A stretch of 64,000 nt of DNA from DATBFG01 sp036558645 (GTDB lineage Bacteria > Acidobacteriota > Terriglobia > Terriglobales > Acidobacteriaceae). The stretch spans positions 4,698 through 68,697 of the forward strand of contig DATBFG010000105.1 of NCBI GenBank assembly GCA_036558645.1. Direction: 5' to 3'. This document shows positions 37,101-45,590 of this stretch, one piece after another. Under the pieces are notes generated by a model that was not told the DNA's origin, made no database searches, and saw nothing but the letters and a program-made list of their open reading frames with translations. The translations under genes were made by a program, and so were the position numbers. Numbering within the stretch: the first letter of the stretch is position 1; every line of letters starts with the position of its first letter.

Positions 37101-40100
37101 CGATTTTCATCGCGTGGAATGTTGTATATCTCACGAATTGCAGCGAACATCTCTGCTTGCTTGACCGTGTCAACGCCCAAGTCGGCTTCAAGATCAAGAT
37201 CCAAGTCCAGCATGTCTTTTGGATACCCAGTCTTTTCGACGACCAGTGCCAACACTCGCTCTTTAACCGACTCGTCCTCACCTTGGGGATCGGCTTGTTC
37301 CGGCGAAGCGGCAGAAGCAGTTGTTTTCCCGTCGTTCTCTGCGGGAGGAGCAGAGGGCGCGCTTGCTAGATCAGGTCGGCTTTCATGCACAAAGCGAATC
37401 ACATGGGTTAGCGTTGGATAATCTCGCAGCTTTCGATTCTCATCCCGCGGAATGTTATAGATTTCGCGAATGGCGGCGAACATCTCCGCTTGCTTGACCG
37501 TGTCAACGCCTAAGTCAGCTTCGAGATCGAGGTCCAGATCCAGCATCTCTCTTGGATATCCTGTTTTCTCTACAACTAGTGCCAGCACTCGTTCCTGTAC
37601 CGATCCATCGAGAGCAGGTGCATTGGGAGGCGACTGAGTCTTGACCACGACCTCACTGACTACGCTCTCAGCTAAAGTAGTGTGCGACGTTTTCTCTAAC
37701 AGGTCCGGGCGCTTTTCGTGCACAAATCGAATGACATGCGCCAAGGTTGGATAGTCTCGCAAGCGACGATTTTCATCGCGTGGGATGTTGTAGATCTCAC
37801 GAATTGCAGCAAAGACTTCTGCTTGCTTGACCGTATCGACTCCGAGGTCCGCTTCGAGATCAAGGTCGAGGTCGAGCATGTCTTTGGGATATCCGGTTTT
37901 CTCCACGACAAGCTCCAATATGCGTTCCTCAACTGACAGGCCAGACGCAGCTGTCGGTATCGCGGACACTTGAACCGGCAAGGTCGACGCAACTGTTTCC
38001 GCTGCAGCCGACGTGACCGAAACCGTTTCATCGAGTTTTCGGTTTTCCGTTGACAAAACTGGAACTGCTGGTTTTGAACTCAACACGGTCTCACCGGCTC
38101 GTGAAATGTTTCGTTGGTCGGGCACCCGGAGTGTGCGGTTTACGATCTCAAGGTTGGTTACAGGGTGCCCAGCCATTCGGGTCAGCCAGGAATTCCATGT
38201 AGCTTGATCGATCACACGGTATGAATACCCAAGTTTCTCCGGACTCGTCCGCTTTCCGTTCTTCGCTGCTGTCCATCGCAACAGGACCATGCTGATCTGC
38301 GATCCGAAACCTGCCCCAAGATGTAGCGCATACTCCACTGGGTAAGAACCGCCTTTTGACAAATTCAACGCTCCCAACTCGGGGTCAATTTCTTTGAAAT
38401 TCGCCACCGGCGGCACACAGCCTGTCTCCAATGCCTTCACCGCTACAACGTCTTCAATTCCGGTCGCCATGGCGTGACCAGTAAATCCTTTAGTGTTGGC
38501 AATGACGATCTGGTCTGCTTTATCACCAAATACTTTTCTCAACGCATGAATTTCGGCCGAGGCGCTTCCGCCACGAGCGGGCGTGTACGTTTCATGCGAA
38601 ACGAATACAGTTTTCGGTGCGATTCCTTGGCGCGAAATTCCTCGCCGCGACTCGGCCTGCTTCACTACTGCTTCCATCACTTGGCCAATATGCTGCACGT
38701 CGAGACGCGTTCCGTGGAATGCGCTGTTGGCCGTGACCGAACTCAGCACTTCGCATATCGGACGGATTCCGCGCTCCTTCGCTGCCTCCGCACTTTCCAC
38801 GACGAGCGCCGCCGCTCCCATGCCGATGATCATTCCATGACGGCGCCGATCGAACGGAATTGCGGCTTCCTTCACATCCTCGTCCGTTGCAGCTGCCCCA
38901 CTCGCCAGGAAGCCTGCCCCGATCCACTCGATCATGTGGTCAGATGTCACGTCGTCGGAGGAGATGATGACGACACGACTACACCGGCCCGCCCTTATCC
39001 AATCCTCTGCCAGGGTGATGGCTTGTGCCGTTGTGGCACATGCCGAATTGATTTGCGTGTTGGGGCCACGAGCACCGATAAACTCTGCAAATTGGGAATG
39101 TCCCATCGACAATGCCTTGAACAAGAATCGCCGCTCAAAAATGTACGGCACTCTCTCGATCGAGGAGCGAAGGTCGTTAATTCGTTTCTCAATCTCCCGC
39201 AGCACAGGTTGGTTACCGTTGCCTGCAACAAGATCTGTACGTAGGCTCTCAAGCATCGCCAAACGATCGCGTTTCGACTGGTCGGCGTAATATCGCGCCA
39301 TCTCGTCGGCAAACGAGTCGTAGCCCGGAAATGCCGATGCAAAAATGATTCCTGTATCGTCTCGCATTGCATCCGGCAGGGACCACCGATCGGGGAGCTG
39401 TGTGCCCTTGCTAGTGGTCTTGTAGCGCATGACAAGTGGAATGCCAGCGTCTCGAAGTGCATCAATGCCTGCGCCAATCGCAAGTTGTGTCACTCGATCC
39501 AATGCCGCCATCCGGTCCGCCGGGACCCCGAATTCCTTCTCGAGATCGAAGGTATTTCCGCGGGCGGCAAGCTTGATCACATCGGCAATTCCGTCAATCG
39601 ACTCGAAGGTTGGCCCTCCGTTGTCGCTCTTCACCAGGCGGGTAATGTGCTTATCGAGCATCAACTGGCGGAAGCGGTTGGGGATTGGCTGAATGAACTG
39701 ATCGCCCCGCAGGATGCGTCCAATGTTTGCATCGTCAAAAATGTGGTCGGTCCCGGGCAGGCCTAGTGACGCGCCGGTGATTACCACTGGCGCATCATCA
39801 ACTCGATGACCGCCTTTGCCGTGATAGAGATCCCATGCACGATCGAGAACGTCGGCAAAAATCTCTCCCAATTCCTGAAAGCGGCCGTCCGGCTGCACAG
39901 CCCTTTCTGTTTGGCCAGACGTAACCACCGCCGCGGGTACCGGTTGAGACTGAGTGTCTGCAACCTTGGCGAGGTCATCGAACGACGCACCTTTCGCACT
40001 CGCGTCGATTCCTTTTCCAAGGCCTGCCGCATACAACGCACATAGGGCTTGGTTAAACGCTACGAGATCACCGCTCTTCGGATGATTCGTAAAAATAGAA

Positions 40101-42847
40101 ATGATGTCACCACGAGCGCCGAGCACATCTTCCGCGAATCCCTGCAGGGCTTTCTTCGGTCCAACTTCAACAAATACTCGTGCTCCAGCGTTGTAGAGAG
40201 TGTCGAGCCCTTTGACGAACTGCACCGGGGACGCAACCTGGCGTGAAAGAATATCCAGCATCTTCGGGACAACATTCGTCCCCGTTGGATAAAACTCGCC
40301 ATCGACGTTGGCCACTATGGGTATCTGTGGTGACTGCAGGCGCAGCCGCTCCAGCTCCTTCCTAAGTGGTCCGCTCGCACCTGCGACAATCGACGTATGA
40401 AACGCATGGCTGACCGGAAGCGCCACGGGTTCGTAACCCGCTTTCTGGAACAGCGCGATGGCCTGATCTACAGCGGTGCTCGCACCTCCAATAACGGCCT
40501 GACTGTTGCTGTTGATATTGGCAATGACTACGTTGCCATTGACCTTTTCAAGAGTACGTTCGATCTCGGCGAGTGGCGCAAAAACGGCAGCCATCTTCCC
40601 GTTGTCATTCATTGCCACTGCCGCCATTCCACGGCCACGTGCACTGACGGCCTCCAGTGCATCGGGAAACGGAAGAGCACCCGATGCGACCAGCGCTCCG
40701 TACTCGCCCAGGCTGTGCCCCATCGTCATGTCAGGACGGATCCCATATGCGGCTAGCAATCGAGTCAATGCTTCGTCTGTCGCTAGCACGGCAGGCTGCG
40801 TGATCTCGGTTTGCCGCAGATCGTCTTCTGCCTTCGCCACGGCATTTGGGTCTGCTTGATCTACGAAAATGTAATCCGTGAGGGATTTTCCCAGGAGTGG
40901 CGCCATGACCTTGTCAGCTTCGGCAAAGGTCTCCGCCACGATTGGCTCAATGTCGATTAACGGGCGAAGCATATTGACGTATTGCGATCCCTGCCCGGTA
41001 TAGAGAAACGCGACCTTCGGCGTCGCACCACGACCGCGAAAAATTCCTTGAGCACGTAGGGCCTTCCATACCGGTGGCTGGTCCGCATTCAGCGCTTTCA
41101 ACGCTTTCGCACATTTATCCGCCAGCTCAGAAGCATCCGCGTAATCGATCACTAAGCGCTCCGTTGCGCGTAAGTCCGAGGCAACTGGCGCACATAGAGC
41201 GGGTTGCTTCCCTTGCGTTGCGGCACCATGAACTGCGCGCAAGCGCTCGTTCAGCCCCTGCACGGAATCCGCACCGATGACCAGCGTTCCCCGTAGGGGC
41301 GTCTTGCAGCTTGCACCGCTGATGGAAGAATTCGAAACCTGTGTCCCTCTCATGGCACCCTCGAATTTCTCAGTTGTTGGCAACGCCCCAACCGCTACCG
41401 ATCGTTTGCCGTTTCCGTTCAATTTCCCGGGAATGTACTCCTCGAGAACAGTGTGAAAGTTCGTTCCGCCAAAACCGAATGCGCTGGCGCCCGCACGCCG
41501 CACAGCGTCGCCCTTCGTATCCCACGCCTTCAACTCGGTGTTGACATAAAGAGGAGAGTGCGTGAAGTCGATATCCGGGTTGGGATGCTCGCAATGAACG
41601 CTTGGCGGCAGCATCTTCTCCCGCAGCGCAAGAACCGTCTTTAAGATCCCGGCAGCGCCGGCGGCTCCTTTGAGATGTCCGATATTTGACTTGACCGAGC
41701 CCAGTGCAATCGAATGTTTCGGAAGATTAAATTCACTAAGAACATCCGTCATCGCCTGGACTTCAACCACATCGCCGACGCGCGTGGAGGTTCCGTGACC
41801 TTCAATCAAGCCGGCAGTGGCGGGCGAGAGTCCGGCATTTTCCCAGGCGCGTTCAATTGCGAGCTTTGGGCCAACCGGATTTGGAGCAGTAATTCCCTTT
41901 CCTTTTCCATCGCTCGACCCGCCCATGCCCCGCAGCACTGCGTGAATCTTATCGCCGTCGCGTTCGGCATCCGCGAGCCGCTTCATGAGGAAAATTGCCG
42001 TACCTTCACCCATCACGAATCCATCGGCGCCTTCCGCGTAAGGACGAGTTCCAGTGGCCGACAAAGCGCCGATCTTGCTGAATTTCACAAATGTTGAAGC
42101 GCCCATATTGCGATCAATGCCACCGGTTATCGCCGCATCAAAATCGTGCCCTAACAAACCTTCAACCGATGCGCTGATCGCTGCCATGGCTGAGGCACAT
42201 GCCGCGTCCACAACATAGTTCGGACCGTGAAAATTGAAGACATTTGCAATTCGCCCCGCGATGCAGTTCGCCAGCTCGCCCGGCATGGTGTCTTCCGTAA
42301 CCTCCGGAAGTTTCAACCCCATGCGTTCATGCAGTTCGCTAACGATGGCACGGCGCACATTCGAAGGGAGCTCTGCGAAGCTTGCGCTCTTTTCGAGCTC
42401 CTGCGCATATTCGGGAAAATAAACACGCATGACGGTGAAGTAGTGACGCTCTCCACCCATCGCATTGCCGAGAATTACAGCGGTACGATCAAGATTCAGC
42501 GGACGCTTGGGATAGCCGTAGTCATTGAGAGCTTGGCGAGTACAGGCAATTCCCCACTTTTGCGATCCGTCCATCGCATCCGACACGCGAGGAGGAATCG
42601 GCAATCGCCATCCCATTGGATCCCACGCATCTTCGCGCACCCATCCACCGATCTTCGAGTATGTCTTGTCAGGTGCGCTGTGATTGGGATCGTAGTAAAG
42701 GGCTGGATCCCATCTATCCGGCGAGACATCCGTGATGCTGTACCGCCCTTGCTTGATATTTGCCCAAAACGCCGAAACGTTTGGGGCATCGGGCAACACT
42801 GCTCCCAACCCCACGATCGCAATAGCTCGATCCGCGGTGCTTTCCAT
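34124..42847 (-). CDS. Pfa-like multidomain lipid/polyketide synthase (KS-AT-KS-ACPx4-KR-DH)
   Basis: This 2907-residue megasynthase opens with a ketosynthase (about 1-470) whose triad is Cys217 (DAACASA), His351 (EGHGTST) and His391 (SNIGHLKG). An acyltransferase (about 615-930) has GQGSQ and the Ser712 motif GHSLGEYG. A second, divergent ketosynthase (about 1030-1535) keeps Cys1270 (NSACATT), His1418 and His1458. Four carrier domains follow (about 1635-2040), each with EADLGVDTVKQAE, so the attachment residue reads Thr (1672, 1783, 1894, 2001). Then come a ketoreductase (nucleotide loop VTGAAGS near 2310, Tyr2501 in TDYSSAN) and a hot-dog dehydratase (His2640 in DHQIDGTPVLPG, partner FHGPAYQV). 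No enoylreductase, methyltransferase or thioesterase is seen. The order is that of PfaA with an extra KS inserted. The start has AGGAG 6 bases before the ATG. Confidence 0.93.
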   Translation of the reverse strand: MESTADRAIAIVGLGAVLPDAPNVSAFWANIKQGRYSITDVSPDRWDPALYYDPNHSAPDKTYSKIGGWVREDAWDPMGWRLPIPPRVSDAMDGSQKWGIACTRQALNDYGYPKRPLNLDRTAVILGNAMGGERHYFTVMRVYFPEYAQELEKSASFAELPSNVRRAIVSELHERMGLKLPEVTEDTMPGELANCIAGRIANVFNFHGPNYVVDAACASAMAAISASVEGLLGHDFDAAITGGIDRNMGASTFVKFSKIGALSATGTRPYAEGADGFVMGEGTAIFLMKRLADAERDGDKIHAVLRGMGGSSDGKGKGITAPNPVGPKLAIERAWENAGLSPATAGLIEGHGTSTRVGDVVEVQAMTDVLSEFNLPKHSIALGSVKSNIGHLKGAAGAAGILKTVLALREKMLPPSVHCEHPNPDIDFTHSPLYVNTELKAWDTKGDAVRRAGASAFGFGGTNFHTVLEEYIPGKLNGNGKRSVAVGALPTTEKFEGAMRGTQVSNSSISGASCKTPLRGTLVIGADSVQGLNERLRAVHGAATQGKQPALCAPVASDLRATERLVIDYADASELADKCAKALKALNADQPPVWKALRAQGIFRGRGATPKVAFLYTGQGSQYVNMLRPLIDIEPIVAETFAEADKVMAPLLGKSLTDYIFVDQADPNAVAKAEDDLRQTEITQPAVLATDEALTRLLAAYGIRPDMTMGHSLGEYGALVASGALPFPDALEAVSARGRGMAAVAMNDNGKMAAVFAPLAEIERTLEKVNGNVVIANINSNSQAVIGGASTAVDQAIALFQKAGYEPVALPVSHAFHTSIVAGASGPLRKELERLRLQSPQIPIVANVDGEFYPTGTNVVPKMLDILSRQVASPVQFVKGLDTLYNAGARVFVEVGPKKALQGFAEDVLGARGDIISIFTNHPKSGDLVAFNQALCALYAAGLGKGIDASAKGASFDDLAKVADTQSQPVPAAVVTSGQTERAVQPDGRFQELGEIFADVLDRAWDLYHGKGGHRVDDAPVVITGASLGLPGTDHIFDDANIGRILRGDQFIQPIPNRFRQLMLDKHITRLVKSDNGGPTFESIDGIADVIKLAARGNTFDLEKEFGVPADRMAALDRVTQLAIGAGIDALRDAGIPLVMRYKTTSKGTQLPDRWSLPDAMRDDTGIIFASAFPGYDSFADEMARYYADQSKRDRLAMLESLRTDLVAGNGNQPVLREIEKRINDLRSSIERVPYIFERRFLFKALSMGHSQFAEFIGARGPNTQINSACATTAQAITLAEDWIRAGRCSRVVIISSDDVTSDHMIEWIGAGFLASGAAATDEDVKEAAIPFDRRRHGMIIGMGAAALVVESAEAAKERGIRPICEVLSSVTANSAFHGTRLDVQHIGQVMEAVVKQAESRRGISRQGIAPKTVFVSHETYTPARGGSASAEIHALRKVFGDKADQIVIANTKGFTGHAMATGIEDVVAVKALETGCVPPVANFKEIDPELGALNLSKGGSYPVEYALHLGAGFGSQISMVLLRWTAAKNGKRTSPEKLGYSYRVIDQATWNSWLTRMAGHPVTNLEIVNRTLRVPDQRNISRAGETVLSSKPAVPVLSTENRKLDETVSVTSAAAETVASTLPVQVSAIPTAASGLSVEERILELVVEKTGYPKDMLDLDLDLEADLGVDTVKQAEVFAAIREIYNIPRDENRRLRDYPTLAHVIRFVHEKRPDLLEKTSHTTLAESVVSEVVVKTQSPPNAPALDGSVQERVLALVVEKTGYPREMLDLDLDLEADLGVDTVKQAEMFAAIREIYNIPRDENRKLRDYPTLTHVIRFVHESRPDLASAPSAPPAENDGKTTASAASPEQADPQGEDESVKERVLALVVEKTGYPKDMLDLDLDLEADLGVDTVKQAEMFAAIREIYNIPRDENRKLRDYPTLAHVIRFVHENRPGKAPAPVEVLMPAVLPAANEIPGVIADSEESIKERVLQIVAEKTGYPKDMLDLDLDLEADLGVDTVKQAEMFAAVRALYSIPRDENLKLRDFPTLAHVIKFARDRRQNPAAVSGGEVKTPMAPSASPLALASFEAANKVPRRVPVPTPRPPLEMCKKTNVTLTAGHRVIVMPDRSGVADALEQQLKLKDVDVLRLTETSAPDVLIDQIKTWIAAGPIQGVYWLPALDDEGTLVDMDVNAWRGAIWLRVKALYTTMRSLYEQIRTPETFLVSATRLGGQHGYDTAGATSPLGGGVTGFTKTYKRERMDALVKTVDFETTRKPTEVADILIAETLRDTGAVEIGYKSGLRWTIGLEEQSASDSKAGLALGRDTVFVVTGAAGSIVSAITADLAAVSGGKFYLLDLVPEPDANNPDLKRFVSDKEGLKRELFQRIQSRGERATPALVEKELSALERANAAQSAIDAVRNAGGTVRYFSVNLTDADSVSRVIDHVRKENRRIDVLLHAAGIERSHFLPDKDQREFDLVFDVKADGWFNLLHAIGNMPLGATVAFSSIAGRFGNAGQTDYSSANDLLCKTTSSFRRTRPETRGIVMDWTAWAGIGMATRGSIPKMMELAGIDMLPPEAGVPMIRRELTLGGTRGEILIGEKLGALLNEWDRSGGLDEDALLEKVARGPMLSKLVKMHRESGLTIETTIDPKVQPFLRDHQIDGTPVLPGVMGIEAFAEASQCILPGWNVQSIEDIDFLAPFKFYRNEPRQVTVETRFQVQEDAIFADCRLIGTRRLPNQKEQFTTHFTGHVRFTKAVPQLRTRVPIGTPKGSIIGASEIYHVYFHGPAYQVLERAWWNRDRVIGLYSETLPANHEPFELPTIVVPRLIELCFQTAGLWELGTTGKMGLPQHVDRIRLFGGKSSQQHPLYAMARPSTRDASLDIEIVDASGSCLMEVRGYRTVSAPGLVDLAHLNALQAAMSEVVMA
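36729..37931 (-). repeat. Four tandem acyl-carrier-protein repeats inside the synthase gene
   Basis: Each unit is about 70 codons plus a Pro/Ala/Ser-rich linker, with attachment codons 333, 333 and 321 bases apart. The encoded units share EKTGYPKDMLDLDLDLEADL-type cores almost without change. In contrast, many third codon positions differ between units (for example units 2 and 3). The duplications are therefore old and kept alike by protein-level selection rather than by recent copying. Confidence 0.85.
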
Positions 42848-42919
42848 GGTGCGCTCCTGCTGTTATGAAGAGACATCCGGACCCTGAGGGTCGTCCGGGT
42901 ACCTCGTTGTTCCTATGCT

Positions 42920-44599
42920 TCAGGCGGCCGCTTGCGCTGGTTTCCCCGCGCGGTTGTACAACACGTCGGCAATGGAATCCATGTCGGAGATCAACCCTGT
43001 CTGTGCGCGATGAACTTTGGACAGACCTAAACTCGTGGCGCACTCTTGCAGCTCTGACTCGGCGACTCCTCCTGCACCCACTAGCCATCGCAGGCCCTCT
43101 TCCGCCACTTTCATCGCCGCTTCGCGCGCGAAGATCCGGCTGAGCGTTGCCAATCCGTTCGCATCGAAGCGTCTGCTGGCTTTCTCATTCAATTTGTTTT
43201 CTTTCATCAGGACAGCGCGACGTGCTAAGCATCCGGCTGACTCAGCGAAGGCAATCAATTCACCCAGACGCAGCAGAATGTGCTGGTGCCGGGTGAGCTT
43301 GGCGATGCGGCATCTCTCCAGCACGTCAGCCAGCGCATGCAAAGCAAGCGCAGCAACATCGGCACCCACTTCTGGATGCTTTGCATGCAGCTGTTCTGAG
43401 AGCTTTGCCTGCTCGTGGTAATGCTGACCACGAGTCTTTAGGTGAGACTGCCAACGATCGCGGCTGATGGTCATCTCCATGATTTCGGAAGTTCCCTCAT
43501 AGATCGTCGTGATCCGAACGTCGCGGCTGATCTTTTCGACGAGATAATCATGCGTATAACCGTATCCGCCGAGAGCCTGGATGCTGGCATCCGCCGCACC
43601 ATTTCCGGCTTCAGTTGCCATGTATTTGGCGATCGCGCCTTCGGTGTTCAGGCTGCCTTCTGCACCTGCATCAATGCGTTCCGCAGTTTCCTCGATGTAC
43701 GCTCGTGCCGCTTCGAGGCGTGCTACGTGCGGCACGATGAGCTTGTGGGTATAACCTTGCTTTTCAGAAAGGGGTACACCTGCCTGAATACGCTTCGTTG
43801 AATAGGGGATGGCACGATCCAAGGCAGCCCATCCGGCGCCGAGGCCGAATGCTGCCACCATCAGCCGTGTATATCCGAATACAGCTTGCGCCTGGTTCAG
43901 GCCTTGCCCTTCAACTCCGCCAATAAGTCGATCCGCGTCCACATAAGCATCACTGAACGCGAGTGCTGCCGTATTGCTGAGTCGAATCCCGTGCTTGTCT
44001 TCCGGTTCATCGTGAGTGAAGCCCTTGATACCTTTTTCAACGACAAACCAACTTGGCCCCGTCGGCGTATTCGCAAGGACGGTGTAAACATCAGCAATGC
44101 CGCCGTTGCTGATCCATTGCTTGTTGCCGTTGATCTTGTATCCAACGACTTTCTCGTCCTTCAGCACACGATCGGCAGTCGTGCGCAGGGCTCCGAGGTC
44201 ACTGCCCGCCTCCGGTTCCGTCGCCCCATACGCGAAAAGGATGCCCTCGTCCGCGATGCGGCTGAGCCATAGCTTCTTCTGCTCCGGCGTTGCCCCTACG
44301 GTGATCGGGTCGCTTCCTAGGAAGGTCGCCAGCACTGCAGTCGCCACGCCGAGGTCGATGTGCGCCATCTCTTCGCAAATGCAGTACACATCGAAGGCGC
44401 CGCCTCCCATTCCGCCGTACTCCTCCGGAATAAACAGGAGCTGAATCCCAAGTTTGTCTGGGCTGCACATGTGCCGGACGATTTCGAGTGGGCATTCATC
44501 TTTTTCGTCCAGCTCAATCAAAGTTTCATCTGGCAGCCGTTTCTTTGCGAAGTCTCGCAACGACTTCAAGCTTAGCTTTAGTGTCTTGGGTGCGATCAT
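42920..44599 (-). CDS. Acyl-CoA dehydrogenase family flavoprotein
   Basis: This 559-residue protein has the ACAD layout: a helical N-domain with IPEEYGGMGGG, and a middle beta-domain with FAYGATEPEAGSD and KINGNKQWISNGGIAD. The C-domain has IQALGGYGYTHDYLVEKISRD and the catalytic-base region YEGTSEIMEM (first Glu). A C-terminal extension of about 150 residues follows, as in VLCAD/ACAD9 types. It should oxidise an acyl thioester to the 2-enoyl form, passing electrons to ETF. A GAGGAG box precedes the ATG. It sits 72 bases upstream of the synthase and 10 bases after etfA, so it may work on the synthase product. Confidence 0.93.
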   Translation of the reverse strand: MIAPKTLKLSLKSLRDFAKKRLPDETLIELDEKDECPLEIVRHMCSPDKLGIQLLFIPEEYGGMGGGAFDVYCICEEMAHIDLGVATAVLATFLGSDPITVGATPEQKKLWLSRIADEGILFAYGATEPEAGSDLGALRTTADRVLKDEKVVGYKINGNKQWISNGGIADVYTVLANTPTGPSWFVVEKGIKGFTHDEPEDKHGIRLSNTAALAFSDAYVDADRLIGGVEGQGLNQAQAVFGYTRLMVAAFGLGAGWAALDRAIPYSTKRIQAGVPLSEKQGYTHKLIVPHVARLEAARAYIEETAERIDAGAEGSLNTEGAIAKYMATEAGNGAADASIQALGGYGYTHDYLVEKISRDVRITTIYEGTSEIMEMTISRDRWQSHLKTRGQHYHEQAKLSEQLHAKHPEVGADVAALALHALADVLERCRIAKLTRHQHILLRLGELIAFAESAGCLARRAVLMKENKLNEKASRRFDANGLATLSRIFAREAAMKVAEEGLRWLVGAGGVAESELQECATSLGLSKVHRAQTGLISDMDSIADVLYNRAGKPAQAAA

Positions 44600-44609
44600 T
44601 GGGTCTCCT

Positions 44610-45590
44610 CTATTTCACGGAAACGCTATGCATTTCACGAATTTTGCTGGTCAATTCCGGCAGGAACTCCAGAATGTCATCAACGATGCCAACATCGGCC
44701 ACCTGAAAGATCGGGGCCTTGGGATTCTTATTGATGGCGATGATGAACGGATTTCCCTTGACGCCGGCCAGGTGCTGGAAAGCGCCGCTGATTCCGCAGG
44801 CGAGGTACACCTTAGGCTTCACTGTCTTTCCAGATGAACCCACCTGTCGCGATTTCTCTAGCCACTTGGCATCGACGACTGGCCGCGAACAACTCACCGC
44901 TGCCCCAAGTTCGTCGGCCAGCTCCTGCGCGATTCCTAAGTTGTCTTTTTCCTGAATACCACGCCCGACTGATACGAGGATGTCATGTTTAGTGATGTCT
45001 ACATCGCCACTCTCGGAGACAATGGTCTCGATGTAGCGACGCCTCGCCGTGAGCGTTCCGATCTCAGAAGATTTATCAACCACGCTTCCGTTCACCGAGA
45101 TATTCGGCAGCGCCTTGAAGGCTCCTGGCCGGATGGTGATCACCGCACCGGAGGAAATATCGCACTGCACATGCGTGCTGACCTGACCACCGAATTCTTG
45201 GCGGACAGCTGCGAGGATTGTTCCCTTCACGTCCTCAATCGCAAGAATGTCGGACAAGCATGCAGCATTCATCTTGATTGACAAGCCTGGCGCTAAATCG
45301 ATTCCGAAGTGATCATGAGGGAGAAGCAAAATGCTGTTCGCAGGCAGCACCGTTACAAGCGCCTGTCGTATTAGTTCTGCGTTGGGGTAAGCGACTTCCG
45401 TGTTCGAGATCTTCCACACTTCGAAGAACGAGGTACGTAGGGCGGCGCAGAGGGGCTCGACATCTTGGCCCACCACGATCGCCGTCGGAGTGGCAGCGGG
45501 ATCAATCTTTTTCGCAGCCGAGAGTAACTCTCCGAAAGAGTCGTCAGGAACACCATCCTTGTGGAGAATGTAAGCAAATATCCGTGGCAT
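44610..45590 (-). CDS. etfA: Electron transfer flavoprotein alpha subunit
   Basis: This 326-residue subunit has an N-terminal ETF domain and the C-terminal FAD-binding domain: ISVGRGIQEKDN, EIGTL region, VKPKVYLACGISGAFQHLAG and IIAINKNPKAPIFQVADVGIV. The phrase AINKN...PIF...DVGIV is the standard FAD-contact ending. The ATG overlaps the etfB stop codon (TAATG), so the subunits are translationally coupled. It accepts electrons from the adjacent acyl-CoA dehydrogenase. The N-terminal half is somewhat divergent from housekeeping EtfA. Confidence 0.94.
   Translation of the reverse strand: MPRIFAYILHKDGVPDDSFGELLSAAKKIDPAATPTAIVVGQDVEPLCAALRTSFFEVWKISNTEVAYPNAELIRQALVTVLPANSILLLPHDHFGIDLAPGLSIKMNAACLSDILAIEDVKGTILAAVRQEFGGQVSTHVQCDISSGAVITIRPGAFKALPNISVNGSVVDKSSEIGTLTARRRYIETIVSESGDVDITKHDILVSVGRGIQEKDNLGIAQELADELGAAVSCSRPVVDAKWLEKSRQVGSSGKTVKPKVYLACGISGAFQHLAGVKGNPFIIAINKNPKAPIFQVADVGIVDDILEFLPELTSKIREMHSVSVK

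Noticed and set aside
36729..37931. Regular 333-base repeats considered as a CRISPR or minisatellite
   Set aside because: Repeats are in frame, encode ACP domains and differ at synonymous sites. Unit size and spacing do not fit CRISPR.
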